DNA of 64,000 bases from Butyricimonas faecalis (GTDB lineage Bacteria; Bacteroidota; Bacteroidia; Bacteroidales; Marinifilaceae), in NCBI RefSeq assembly GCF_003991565.1, contig NZ_CP032819.1, positions 868,001 through 932,000 of the forward strand. The letters are read 5' to 3'. The notes beneath the pieces were generated by a model that had not been told where the DNA came from, ran no database searches, and saw only the letters and a program-made list of their open reading frames with translations. Positions 1 to 9,104 of this stretch are shown one piece after another (position 1 is the stretch's first letter; every line of letters begins with the position of its first letter). A program made the translations under genes and the position numbers.

Positions 1-2826
1 AGGTTTACCGATGATAAACGAATCCTCATCTTTACCCGAATAAGATTTTTCAAAACGATTCCAATTTCTAGCAGCCGTGATTTTACTCCGCCAAGTAACT
101 TTAGTCTCTCTAAGAATATCACAAGTAACCTCAAACTCAATACCTTCATTGGAAACTTCCATGGCATTTCGCCATTGCTTAGAGAATCCACCTAAAAAAC
201 TTCCCCTACTTGGCAGGTTTACATTCCATAATTTATCTTTCGTATAACGATAATAGTAATCAAATTTAAATTTGATCCGATAATCAAGAAAATCCAAGTC
301 CAATCCCAAATCATACTGATCGGATTGTTCCCAACCCAACTTCCGATTCAATATACCACTAGCACTCATTCCTCGTTCTCCATCATAAATAGAACCTATT
401 CCCATCAATCCATGAGCTAGATAAGCCTTATCAAACTGTACTCCGGATTGTCCCCAACTTGCTCTAATTTTTCCAAAACTCAACCAATCAACTGATTTCA
501 AAAAGGACTCGTCTGAAAATGTCCAACCTATAGCCACCGACGGGAATGTTGCCCAACGTTGATCTTCACCGAAAACAGAAGACCCATCCCGACGCAAGGT
601 TAACTCAAACAAATAACGACTTTTAAAATTATAAGCCAAACGACCAAAATAACTCAAATTTATCTTTTCTTCCAAACTAGAAGAAGCATGCACGGTTTCA
701 TAAGGCTGTGGCTCACCCCATTCGGGATTCGTGTATTTAATAGAAGTTACCCCCTGTATATAATGAATGTAATCACTTGGAGTACCAAGAGCATCTGCAT
801 CATTTTCAAACAATTGAGATTTATCCACAGACATTCCCAATAATAACTCAAAATTGTGTTTCTCCTGGATAGAAAACCTGTAATTCAAAAGAGCTTCACC
901 CTGCATGAAAATATTCCGAGTAATTCCCTCTTCTATATAATTTTCATTCATATTAGTTACATCCATCGTACTAGGGCGAAAGAAGTTACGGTTATTCTGA
1001 TTATAATCAATACCACCATCTATCCTTACATTCAATCCATCTATAAACTCGAAACTCAACCCCATATTTCCCATGAACCGATAAGAATTATTTTTATCTA
1101 TCTGTTCATTAAGAGCTTCTAACAATTTATCTTTCACTACACCAGAATTCAATGTTAAAGAAGAGGCTGTTCTCGGATCCACGGTTAATCCCTCAACCTT
1201 ATAATTCAACCTTTTCCCATTCGTAGACTTTCCTCTACTACGATCCGTATAAGCAGCATAAAGACGTGTATCCAACTTTATCCGTTTATGAGGTTGAATA
1301 TTCAATCCCACATTCACATTCATCCGGTTAAAATCACTACTCAACATAATTCCTGATTCACTATAATACCCGGCTGCTACCATATAACGCATTAACTCCG
1401 TTCCCCCGCTAGCTTGCAAATTAACATTATATATTTTCCCCGTGCGGAAAGCCTCTTTATACCAATCCGTAGCATTATTATAAAATGGATTCAAACTATC
1501 TTGTAAAACCCGAAGTGCTTTTATCGTATTTCTGTCAATAGAATTACCTTTATTCCAAAAATAATCATATTGTCCCCCCATAAAATTACTTGCATCTGCA
1601 ATTGAATTGGGATATTCCCCCGTAAAAAGACTAGCCGTACGATAACCTCTCAACGCCGCTATATTATAATTGCGTTCCATCATCCCACCATAATGCTTCG
1701 GAGCTTTTGGGAAAATAGAACCTGTATATGAAAAATTAGCGGAAAAAGTTGAATGTCCTTGCTTCCCTTTTTTAGTCGTAATCAAAATAACACCGTTTCC
1801 AGCCCTGGAACCATAGATAGCAGCTGAAGCCGCATCTTTCAACACTTCCACGGACTCAATAATAGACGGATCGATCTCCGCGATGGTATTGGTTCCCGTA
1901 CGAGGAGAAGTGAATGAATACATGGGAACACCGTCAATCACGTAAAGAGGAGCACTATTACTAAGAGGTTCATCAAACTGCGAATTAAACGTATTATACC
2001 CCCGAACAACAACCAATGTTCCTCCTCCTCCCGGAGCCCCGGACTGATTCACAACTTCCACTCCAGCCATACGCCCTTGCAACAAATTTTCAAAACCTGC
2101 AGTCGGTAACTCCTTCATATCATCTGCCTTTACTGAAGATACAGCACCAATTAATTCCCTATTTTTACGAGAACCATAAGCAATCACGGTCACGGCATCC
2201 AATTCTGATAAATCCTCTTCCATTACAACCAGCAACTCTTTGCCCCGGTGAAATACCACCCGCTGCATTTTGAAACCAATATACGTGAACAACAAAGTTC
2301 CAGTCGAATCCTTCACCGGCAAAGAAAAATTACCATTTCCATCTGTCGCCGTACCCATTGCAGTTCCGGCAATCACGACGGAAACACCAATTAACGGTTC
2401 TCCTTTCTTATCCTTCACCACCCCCTTAACGATTGTCGTGGGCATCTTCATTCTATTTTCCGCACCTTTTTTAGCAATAATAATTGTATTCTCTTTAATC
2501 GTGTATGATAGATTCGTTCCATCTAAACATTTATCCATCACGGTAGCCAACAATTCATTATTCACCTGAATAGTAATTCCTTTTACCGGAGCCACAAGCT
2601 CCTTGTTGTACAACATCCGATAGCCGGACTCTAACTCTATCCTTTTTAATACCTGTTCCAATGTCATATTCTCCAACTTGAGAGTAATCCGCTCCTTCGT
2701 CTGTCCGAAAGAAGTAAAGCTTGTCACCATGCTGAAAAACATCACGATAAGTATAAAAAAACACTTTCGTAAAAAGATATACCTCGGGCTACACGATTGT
2801 AGCCGCCAATCGTTCAATTCATTCAT
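1..2826 (-). CDS. SusC/RagA-type TonB-dependent outer-membrane receptor (3' part outside window)
   Basis: Reading the minus strand from ATG at 2826 gives an open frame of 942 codons that runs off the window edge, so the C-terminal barrel end is missing. A signal segment (hydrophobic stretch around residues 20-42) is followed by a secretin/TonB N-terminal (STN) domain, a carboxypeptidase-regulatory-like repeat (GVVKDKKGEPLIGVSVVI), a TonB-box/plug region and the SusC signature LKDAASAAIYGSRAGNGVI. The family imports glycans, peptides or other nutrients across the outer membrane with a SusD lipoprotein, which should lie left of the window. The STN domain plus the FecR and sigma genes just upstream indicate transcriptional signalling from the receptor (FecA-FecR-FecI logic). 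The substrate cannot be read from sequence. Confidence 0.93.
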   Translation of the reverse strand, partial: MNELNDWRLQSCSPRYIFLRKCFFILIVMFFSMVTSFTSFGQTKERITLKLENMTLEQVLKRIELESGYRMLYNKELVAPVKGITIQVNNELLATVMDKCLDGTNLSYTIKENTIIIAKKGAENRMKMPTTIVKGVVKDKKGEPLIGVSVVIAGTAMGTATDGNGNFSLPVKDSTGTLLFTYIGFKMQRVVFHRGKELLVVMEEDLSELDAVTVIAYGSRKNRELIGAVSSVKADDMKELPTAGFENLLQGRMAGVEVVNQSGAPGGGGTLVVVRGYNTFNSQFDEPLSNSAPLYVIDGVPMYSFTSPRTGTNTIAEIDPSIIESVEVLKDAASAAIYGSRAGNGVILITTKKGKQGHSTFSANFSYTGSIFPKAPKHYGGMMERNYNIAALRGYRTASLFTGEYPNSIADASNFMGGQYDYFWNKGNSIDRNTIKALRVLQDSLNPFYNNATDWYKEAFRTGKIYNVNLQASGGTELMRYMVAAGYYSESGIMLSSDFNRMNVNVGLNIQPHKRIKLDTRLYAAYTDRSRGKSTNGKRLNYKVEGLTVDPRTASSLTLNSGVVKDKLLEALNEQIDKNNSYRFMGNMGLSFEFIDGLNVRIDGGIDYNQNNRNFFRPSTMDVTNMNENYIEEGITRNIFMQGEALLNYRFSIQEKHNFELLLGMSVDKSQLFENDADALGTPSDYIHYIQGVTSIKYTNPEWGEPQPYETVHASSSLEEKINLSYFGRLAYNFKSRYLFELTLRRDGSSVFGEDQRWATFPSVAIGWTFSDESFLKSVDWLSFGKIRASWGQSGVQFDKAYLAHGLMGIGSIYDGERGMSASGILNRKLGWEQSDQYDLGLDLDFLDYRIKFKFDYYYRYTKDKLWNVNLPSRGSFLGGFSKQWRNAMEVSNEGIEFEVTCDILRETKVTWRSKITAARNWNRFEKSYSGKDEDSFIIGKP

Positions 2827-2855
2827 ATAGTCTAATTTTAATAAATAATGGTTTT

Positions 2856-4049
2856 TTATAATCGAGTTACGCGTACTGTTTTCGAATCTATAATTGTAAA
2901 ACTGATCAAATTTGTGCATCTCAGCATATCCAAAACCTGCGAGATATTTTCATGTCGTTTGATACTCCCGTAAAAAACAAGTTCTTTCGTTTCCGGCTGA
3001 TCAAATTCAAAAGTAAGATCATACCAACGTTCTAATTTTTTTGCGATGGAACCTAAACTCTCATCATGGAACGTCAAAAAGCCTTCATGCCAAGCCACGT
3101 AAGGAGTGATATCAACTCTCTTCTTTTCTATCTTTTGCCTCCCCGCTTCAAAAACGGCCATCTCATTCGGAACCAACGACACACTTTCAGAATTCGAACA
3201 CTCCGGACAACTCACGTCAACGGAACCGGATACCAGCGTGGTTTGCACCATTTTTTCATCCGGATAAGCCGTAACATTGAAAGAAGTTCCCGTGACCTTT
3301 ATTTCTAACTTTCCACTATTCACGATAAAAGGTGATGAAGAATCCTTCGCTACCTCAAAATAGCCTTCCCCAACAAGTTCAACCCGTCTCGTTCCCTTAG
3401 AAAACTTCACCGGAAACTTCAAACGAGAATCGGAATTTAACCAAACTCTTGAACCGTCGGATAACGTCAACATGTACTCCGTCCCCCGAGGAGTAATCAC
3501 CGTGTTATATATTACCTCTTCCTCTCGCAATACATTCCCCTGCTCGCTTTGATAAATAATTCCCGCCGTGTCATTTGTTGCCACATTTCTCCCATCGGTC
3601 TCTTTTACTTCTGACACATGAGCCAAAGAAATAGTCTTCCCATCAGAAAGCTGCAACTGCACATCAGAACGATCAGGGGTGGCAAGAGCTATCATGGGAT
3701 ACTGTTCCCTTTCATTAGCCCCCTGCTGCCACAATATCATAAATGTACCCACGACCATCAAACAAGCCGCCACACGTCCCCATGCAATCCAACGCATCCG
3801 GTAAACCCTCTTCTTTCGTTGTGTTTCGATTTTCTGGAAAACACGATCATACCCCTTCTCCACATCGGTCTCTCCATAAAAGTGCATATCTTGAACAAAG
3901 CGGGAAAAATGCTCGTAACTTTTCAATAGTTCACGATTACGCTCGTCCTCTGTCAACCAAGCCTCTAACTCAGCCTTCTCGGAAACACCCAGTGTTTCCC
4001 GATAATACTTAAAAAGCAATTGTACAATATGATACGTTTTCCGATCCAT
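2856..4049 (-). CDS. FecR-family anti-sigma factor / signal transducer
   Basis: 397 residues. The cytoplasmic N-terminal part (about 1-85) contains DUF4880-like helices, a single membrane segment lies near residues 90-106 (VAACLMVVGTFMILW), and the periplasmic part carries the FecR motif region (TPRGTEYMLTLSDGSRVWLNSDS, split here as TPRGTEYML and LSDGSRVWLNSDS), followed by a DUF4974 C-terminal domain. It should pass the signal from the STN domain of the neighbouring SusC receptor to the ECF sigma factor. The gene lies between the sigma gene (47 bp upstream) and susC (29 bp downstream), all minus strand, so the three form a cell-surface signalling unit. Confidence 0.93.
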   Translation of the reverse strand: MDRKTYHIVQLLFKYYRETLGVSEKAELEAWLTEDERNRELLKSYEHFSRFVQDMHFYGETDVEKGYDRVFQKIETQRKKRVYRMRWIAWGRVAACLMVVGTFMILWQQGANEREQYPMIALATPDRSDVQLQLSDGKTISLAHVSEVKETDGRNVATNDTAGIIYQSEQGNVLREEEVIYNTVITPRGTEYMLTLSDGSRVWLNSDSRLKFPVKFSKGTRRVELVGEGYFEVAKDSSSPFIVNSGKLEIKVTGTSFNVTAYPDEKMVQTTLVSGSVDVSCPECSNSESVSLVPNEMAVFEAGRQKIEKKRVDITPYVAWHEGFLTFHDESLGSIAKKLERWYDLTFEFDQPETKELVFYGSIKRHENISQVLDMLRCTNLISFTIIDSKTVRVTRL

Positions 4050-4096
4050 GAAATCTATCTCGTTTTATAATAAAGACACATGAAAAGAAAAAACGA

Positions 4097-4666
4097 CTAA
4101 AAAAAATTCAACTTTTTTTCAAAAATTATCATTAACAACAAATCTTTTTTATCCAACTTATCCCGAAGTAACTGAATAGCACGTTGTTTATGAGCTCTTA
4201 CACTATTAATAGAAATTTGTAAACAATCTGCAATCTCTTGATTTTTCAATCCAAGAATGTAGGCCATACGAGTAACTTCCCGACATTGCCCCGGTAAAGT
4301 TTCTATGGCTTGATAAATCCGTGAAGAAATTTCAGATGAAACAATAGCATTCACGATATCCGTATCATCAAATACGGGGAATTGATTTTTAGTCTGATAC
4401 TCCTTGACGATATTATTATGTCTGATTTGATTAAGGCAAAGATTTTTAGCCGTCAGATACAAGTAATTCTTTATTGCGCTTTCATGTTGACTCACATGCT
4501 CTTTTTGATTCCAGAAATTCACGAAAGTATCTTGAGCAATATCCTCCGCCTCAGCCCGATCACCTATAATTTGGAAGGCAAAATAAACGATTCTGGCATA
4601 ATAAGTCGCAAAGATTTTCTTAAAAACGACATTACCTTCCAAATTATCCCGTAATAAATTCTTCAT
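4097..4666 (-). CDS. ECF RNA polymerase sigma factor (FecI-like, Bacteroidetes family)
   Basis: 189 residues. Sigma-70 region 2 is visible around residues 15-75 (EDIAQDTFVNFWNQ) and region 4 near 130-175, with a helix-turn-helix (GLKNQEIADCLQISINSVRAHKQRA). No region 3 is present, as is normal for ECF sigmas. It probably directs polymerase to the downstream susC promoter when released by the FecR protein encoded next. The gene ends in a Phe/Lys-rich tail coded by a poly-A stretch. Family assignment is firm; the regulon is inferred from gene order. Confidence 0.94.
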   Translation of the reverse strand: MKNLLRDNLEGNVVFKKIFATYYARIVYFAFQIIGDRAEAEDIAQDTFVNFWNQKEHVSQHESAIKNYLYLTAKNLCLNQIRHNNIVKEYQTKNQFPVFDDTDIVNAIVSSEISSRIYQAIETLPGQCREVTRMAYILGLKNQEIADCLQISINSVRAHKQRAIQLLRDKLDKKDLLLMIIFEKKLNFF

Positions 4667-4719
4667 ATCAGCCAGCTTGTTTTTATTTATACAACAAAAA
4701 CATTATAAAGATCTTCATT

Positions 4720-7551
4720 TCATCCCAACTCCTCCCGTAAAAAAGGTGCCGTCACGGATTTTTTATTTCGGGCAACTTCTTCCGGAGTTCCGGTGCAAAC
4801 AACGGTACCTCCCATTTTACCTCCCCCGGGTCCCATATCGATAAGATAATCGGCAACTTTAATCACATCCAAATTATGCTCGATAACAATCACGGTATTT
4901 CCTTTATCAACCAGTTTTTGTAACACGCCCAACAATATATTTATATCCTCAAAATGTAGCCCAGTTGTAGGCTCATCCAGTATATACAGCGTACTTCCGG
5001 TATCTTTCTTCGAAAGTTCGGTAGCCAATTTAATACGCTGGGACTCACCACCGCTTAACGTGGTACAAGGTTGTCCGATTTTGATATACCCTAACCCCAC
5101 ATCCTGCAACATCTTCAATTTGGATTGCAGGTGAGGCAAATTTTCAAAGAACTCTACCGCTTGATTAATCGTCAGGTTCAGCACGTCCCCGATGGATTTT
5201 CCTTTATAGCGAACCTCCAAGGTCTCTTTATTGTAACGCTTACCATCACACGCCTCGCAATGCACGTAAACATCCGGGAGAAAATTCATCTCAATCGTCT
5301 TCACGCCCGCACCCTTACATACCTCACAACGTCCCCCGCTCACGTTAAAAGAAAAACGTCCGGCCGTGTATCCCCGAACCTGTGATTCCGGTAATTTCTC
5401 AAATATCTTTCGAATATCAGTAAACAACCCCGTATAAGTAGCTGGATTGGAACGAGGACTTCTACCTAACGGACTTTGATCCACCACAACCACCTTATCG
5501 ATGTCGGTTATCCCTTCAATCGATTTATAAGGTAACGGTGCGGCCAAAGCATTATAAAAATAAGCACTCAATATCGGATGTAAAGTACCGTTGATCAAAG
5601 AAGATTTTCCACTCCCACTCACACCTGTCACGCAGATCAATTTTCCCAAAGGAAAATCGACATCCACATTTTTAAGATTATTCCCCGTACATCCTTTCAA
5701 AGAAATCTTCTTTCCGTTCCCCACACGACGTTCTGCCGGAATAGCGATCATCTTCTTCCCTGTCAAGTATTGTGCCGTCAGACTATCACTTTTCAGAATA
5801 TCGGAATATTTCCCGATAGCCATGATCTCCCCGCCTTTCCTTCCCGCCTTGGGCCCCAAATCCACGATGTAATCGGCATTCTCCATCATCTCCTTATCAT
5901 GCTCCACCACGATCACCGAATTACCGTTATCCCGTAATTCCTGTAAAGAATGAATCAACTTCCGGTTATCCTTCTGGTGCAACCCGATACTCGGTTCATC
6001 CAATATATAAAGCACGTTAACCAACTGCGACCCGATCTGTGTCGCCAAGCGAATACGCTGGGATTCCCCGCCCGATAACGTCATGGACTGTCGATTCAAG
6101 GATAGATACTCCAAACCCACATCAAGCGTAAACTTCAGACGCGTCCGGATCTCCTTCAAAATCTCCCCGGCAATCTGTTTCTGCTTATCCTCCAAATGCT
6201 CCTCCACGTTACTGATCCACTCGTACAAATCAGACAATTCCATATTAGCCAACTCGGAAATATTCTTCCCGTTAATATAGAAATGTAGAGCCTCTTGATT
6301 CAAGCGTTGACCGTTACACGCGTCGCAAGTTGACACGGAAATAAATTGTTCCGCCCATTTATTCGCTTTCTTGGAAGTCGAATTTTCCTCCTGCATGGTG
6401 ACATACTTCAATATCCCCTCGTACGTCGTGAGAAAGTTGGATGACACCCCGATCTCCGCGTTCTCCAAACGAAATTGCCCCGGATAACCGTACAGGACAT
6501 CCGTCAAGGCCTCTTCGGGCAAATCCCGAATCGGTTGTTTAATATCGGCACCATGTTTTCTTAAAATCGTTTCGATCTGGTAGAAAATAAGAGATGCCTT
6601 ATATTTTCCCAGGGGTAGGATTCCCCCGGCATAAATCGACAAAGAATTATCCGGGATAATCTTTTCCATTGCCACCTCGTTGACATACCCCAACCCCTTA
6701 CATTTCTTACAAGCCCCGTGAGGTGAATTGAAAGAAAAAGTATGCGGGGCCGGATCTTTATAGGAAAGCCCGGTATCCGGACACATCAAATGGCGGCTAT
6801 AATATTTAATCTCGTCAGACGCGTAATCTTTTACCATCATCACCCCCTTACCGTGCTTCATGGCAGTAGCCACGGAATTTTTCAAGCGTTTCAGATCGAT
6901 CTGATCCATAACAATCTTATCCACCACGATTTCAATATCATGCATCTTGTAACGATCAACACTCATCCCGATCTTCATTTCCCGTAACTCACCGTCTACC
7001 CGTACCGAGATAAAACCATTCTTTCGCAAATTTTCGAATAACTCCCGGTAATGCCCCTTACGCCCTTTTACCACGGGTGCCAACAACAAGATACGTCGTC
7101 CGGCAAAATCACGCTGCAACAATTCCAATATCTGTTCATCCGTGTACTTTACCATCTTACTACCCGTGGCATAAGAATAAGCCACCCCTGCACGAGCGTA
7201 AAGCAAACGCAAAAAGTCATAAATCTCGGTGGTCGTACCGACTGTAGAACGAGGATTTTTATTCGTGGTCTTCTGTTCTATTGAAATCACAGGACTTAAC
7301 CCCGTAATCTTATCCACATCCGGACGTTCCATTCCCCCCAAGAAACGACGGGCATACGCGGAAAAAGTTTCCAGATACCGACGCTGCCCCTCGGCATATA
7401 TCGTATCAAAAGCCAAGGATGATTTTCCACTCCCGCTTAACCCGGTAATTACTGTCAACTTATCGCGTGGAATCGTCAGATCTATGTTTTTCAGGTTATG
7501 CTCTCTGGCACCAAATATGGCTATATTGTTATCTTCTTCTCTGTTCTCCAT
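4720..7551 (-). CDS. uvrA: UvrABC system protein A (excinuclease ATPase)
   Basis: 943 residues, full length. Two ABC ATPase halves are visible: Walker A GLSGSGKSSLAFDT near residue 38 and GVSGSGKSSLING in the second half, with two LSGGESQRI signatures and DEPSIGLHQ / DEPTTGLHF Walker B regions. The second zinc finger is intact (CEVC...CEAC). The first finger reads CPDTG...CKKC, so one of the usual four cysteines is replaced. UvrA dimers recognise bulky DNA lesions and load UvrB in nucleotide excision repair. The gene stands alone with its own promoter candidate just upstream. Confidence 0.97.
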   Translation of the reverse strand: MENREEDNNIAIFGAREHNLKNIDLTIPRDKLTVITGLSGSGKSSLAFDTIYAEGQRRYLETFSAYARRFLGGMERPDVDKITGLSPVISIEQKTTNKNPRSTVGTTTEIYDFLRLLYARAGVAYSYATGSKMVKYTDEQILELLQRDFAGRRILLLAPVVKGRKGHYRELFENLRKNGFISVRVDGELREMKIGMSVDRYKMHDIEIVVDKIVMDQIDLKRLKNSVATAMKHGKGVMMVKDYASDEIKYYSRHLMCPDTGLSYKDPAPHTFSFNSPHGACKKCKGLGYVNEVAMEKIIPDNSLSIYAGGILPLGKYKASLIFYQIETILRKHGADIKQPIRDLPEEALTDVLYGYPGQFRLENAEIGVSSNFLTTYEGILKYVTMQEENSTSKKANKWAEQFISVSTCDACNGQRLNQEALHFYINGKNISELANMELSDLYEWISNVEEHLEDKQKQIAGEILKEIRTRLKFTLDVGLEYLSLNRQSMTLSGGESQRIRLATQIGSQLVNVLYILDEPSIGLHQKDNRKLIHSLQELRDNGNSVIVVEHDKEMMENADYIVDLGPKAGRKGGEIMAIGKYSDILKSDSLTAQYLTGKKMIAIPAERRVGNGKKISLKGCTGNNLKNVDVDFPLGKLICVTGVSGSGKSSLINGTLHPILSAYFYNALAAPLPYKSIEGITDIDKVVVVDQSPLGRSPRSNPATYTGLFTDIRKIFEKLPESQVRGYTAGRFSFNVSGGRCEVCKGAGVKTIEMNFLPDVYVHCEACDGKRYNKETLEVRYKGKSIGDVLNLTINQAVEFFENLPHLQSKLKMLQDVGLGYIKIGQPCTTLSGGESQRIKLATELSKKDTGSTLYILDEPTTGLHFEDINILLGVLQKLVDKGNTVIVIEHNLDVIKVADYLIDMGPGGGKMGGTVVCTGTPEEVARNKKSVTAPFLREELG

Positions 7552-7579
7552 GAATTCCTATTCCTTAAAAATCAACTTA

Positions 7580-7587
7580 CAAAGATA
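7580..7587 (-). promoter_or_regulatory. Putative uvrA promoter -7 element
   Basis: The minus strand reads TATCTTTG, matching the Bacteroidetes TAnnTTTG -7 element, 28 bp upstream of the uvrA start codon. No convincing -33 TTTG was found at the expected distance, so the call rests on the -7 match and position alone. Confidence 0.45.
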
Positions 7588-7612
7588 GAGAAACTATTTC
7601 GAATGAAAGAAA

Positions 7613-8229
7613 AATTTATAATTTATGATTTACAAATTACGAATAAAAAAGTGTAAACCTGATACAGAAGAAATCTAATAAATATATGGTAAAACGTGTG
7701 GTCAGAATCAAGAATCAAAAATCGAAAATCAAAAATCAAAAATAAAAAAAGGAGGGATTCCCTGTAGCGTCTTAAATGGAATATTCTGGGACTGACGAAA
7801 AGATGTTGTATGTATGTGTGTGTGTGCGTGCGTCTGTGTGTGTGGTGTGTGTGCGTGGTGTCCCGTAGGATATATTCCAGTACTTTTAAGAACTCTGTCA
7901 GAAAATCAGCTTAAACCTCAGTCAAAGCTATCCCCTCTCTTTATGCTAGATGATTCAATCTAATAACAGCTAAAAATAAATCATAAGTTCATCATCTATT
8001 CTACCTCTTTAACGTTACTGCTAAAGAAAGGTTTCGTTTTTCTCGAAAAAAAATCGAGAAATTTTATTTTTTCAATTATTCAAACTAACTCTTCTGTTTT
8101 CAATCATCAAGAAGCATTCCTTGATGGTGAATACATAGAGTATAACGGGAATTACCGGGATAGGTTTCAGTTTTCAGGTAAAAAATCATATTTTTTTGTT
8201 CTGATGAAATTCGAAGTAAATATAAAAAG
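7613..8229. repeat. Non-coding stretch with simple repeats (A/T-rich oligomers, TG-rich tract)
   Basis: The region between uvrA and the ribosomal operon has no supportable gene. It holds runs of ATTTATGATTTAC-type words (about 7613-7645), a tandem AATCAAAAATC-like array (about 7703-7746) and a TG-rich tract with GTGTGTGT runs (about 7805-7862). Similar ATTTATGATT words recur at 14301-14430, so these are probably interspersed intergenic repeats of this genome. Confidence 0.6.
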
Positions 8230-8343
8230 AAACTACCCCCTCCAGCTCCCCCTTACACAGGGGGAGAGCTGATTACCAAACATCACAATATCTCAACGTA
8301 GCATGTCCTCCCCCTGTGCAAGGGGGAGTTAGAGGGGTAGTTT
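8230..8343. repeat. Imperfect inverted repeat pair, each arm itself palindromic
   Basis: The left arm (about 8230-8270) and the right arm (about 8303-8343) are reverse complements with a few mismatches. Each contains a smaller palindrome (CTCCCCCTT ... AGGGGGAG). The whole could fold as a cruciform or a long RNA hairpin. There is no ORF inside, so it is a miniature or extragenic palindromic element rather than an IS. It lies just downstream of the ribosomal operon terminator. Confidence 0.65.
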
Positions 8344-8358
8344 CCGAAGAACACAAAA

Positions 8359-8382
8359 AAAGAGCGCCTCACGACGCTCTTT
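8359..8382 (-). terminator. Rho-independent terminator of the ribosomal protein operon
   Basis: Stem AAAGAGCG / CGCTCTTT with an 8-base loop. On the minus strand it is followed by a run of T (complement of the A run at 8355-8361). It lies 22 bp past the stop codon of the DUF4295 gene. Confidence 0.85.
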
Positions 8383-8403
8383 CTTATATAAAGATCTTAA
8401 ATC

Positions 8404-8556
8404 TTACTTTTTCACGGCTTCTTTCACCTGATCATTAGGAACCATTTGTTCCTTAAAAGTATAGGCACCGGTTTTCGGAGATTTCACCATTTTGATGATT
8501 TTCGCATATCCCCTACCATCTGCTGTTTTAAGTGTTGCAACAACTTTCTTTGCCAT
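8404..8556 (-). CDS. DUF4295 small ribosome-associated protein
   Basis: A 50-residue protein read directly from the minus strand: MAKKVVATLKTADGRGYAKI at the N-terminus, ending in VKEAVKK. It is basic and matches the DUF4295 family, which in Bacteroidetes is encoded immediately after rpmG. Its role is not established; a ribosomal association is inferred from composition and conserved gene order (rpmB-rpmG-DUF4295). Confidence 0.88.
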   Translation of the reverse strand: MAKKVVATLKTADGRGYAKIIKMVKSPKTGAYTFKEQMVPNDQVKEAVKK

Positions 8557-8563
8557 AGCTTAA

Positions 8564-8752
8564 TTATTTTATTTCTCTGTGTAAAGTTACTCTTCTCAGA
8601 ATCGGGTTGTACTTACGCAACTCCATTCTCTCGGGGGTGTTCTTTCTATTTTTGGTAGTGATATAACGAGACGTACCCGGCATTCCGGATTCTTTGTGTT
8701 CCGTACACTCCAAAATCACCTGTATTCTGTTTCCTTTGCTCTTCTTTGCCAT
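8564..8752 (-). CDS. rpmG: 50S ribosomal protein L33
   Basis: 62 residues, [20 protein letters not shown] at the N-terminus, then the L33 signature [22 protein letters not shown]. This variant lacks the CxxC zinc pairs of the C+ form, keeping only one cysteine. It lies between rpmB (11 bp upstream) and the DUF4295 gene (7 bp downstream) in one minus-strand operon. Confidence 0.96.
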   Translation of the reverse strand: MAKKSKGNRIQVILECTEHKESGMPGTSRYITTKNRKNTPERMELRKYNPILRRVTLHREIK

Positions 8753-8763
8753 CTCTTCTTACT

Positions 8764-9006
8764 TTATACGTTCTTAATTAAACCATTGGCAGTAGCTTCT
8801 TTCAAACAAGCACTAATACCTTTCTTGTTGATCAGGCGCAATCCGGCTGCAGATACATTCAAACGGATCCATCTATCTTCTTTTGGCCAATAAAAATTCC
8901 TCTTAAACAGGTTGATCTCGAATGTTCTCTTCACTCTTCTTTTGGAGTGAGAAACATGGTTACCAACCATCGCTTTCTTTCCAGTTATTTGACAAATTCT
9001 TGACAT
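8764..9006 (-). CDS. rpmB: 50S ribosomal protein L28
   Basis: 80 residues starting [20 protein letters not shown], with the L28 core [20 protein letters not shown] and the typical LRLINKKGI segment. First gene of the rpmB-rpmG-DUF4295 operon. It is a structural component of the large ribosomal subunit. Confidence 0.97.
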   Translation of the reverse strand: MSRICQITGKKAMVGNHVSHSKRRVKRTFEINLFKRNFYWPKEDRWIRLNVSAAGLRLINKKGISACLKEATANGLIKNV

Positions 9007-9104
9007 CTCTCAATATTTTTATAAACGCTTTCCAAACAGGATGCAAATTACGCACTTTTTATTCAAACAATCAAATGTTTCAGTAAAAAAGTTTCAAGTT
9101 TTTT

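Noticed and set aside
7805..7862. TG-rich tract considered as a repeat array such as CRISPR
   Set aside because: Irregular simple sequence without unique spacers.
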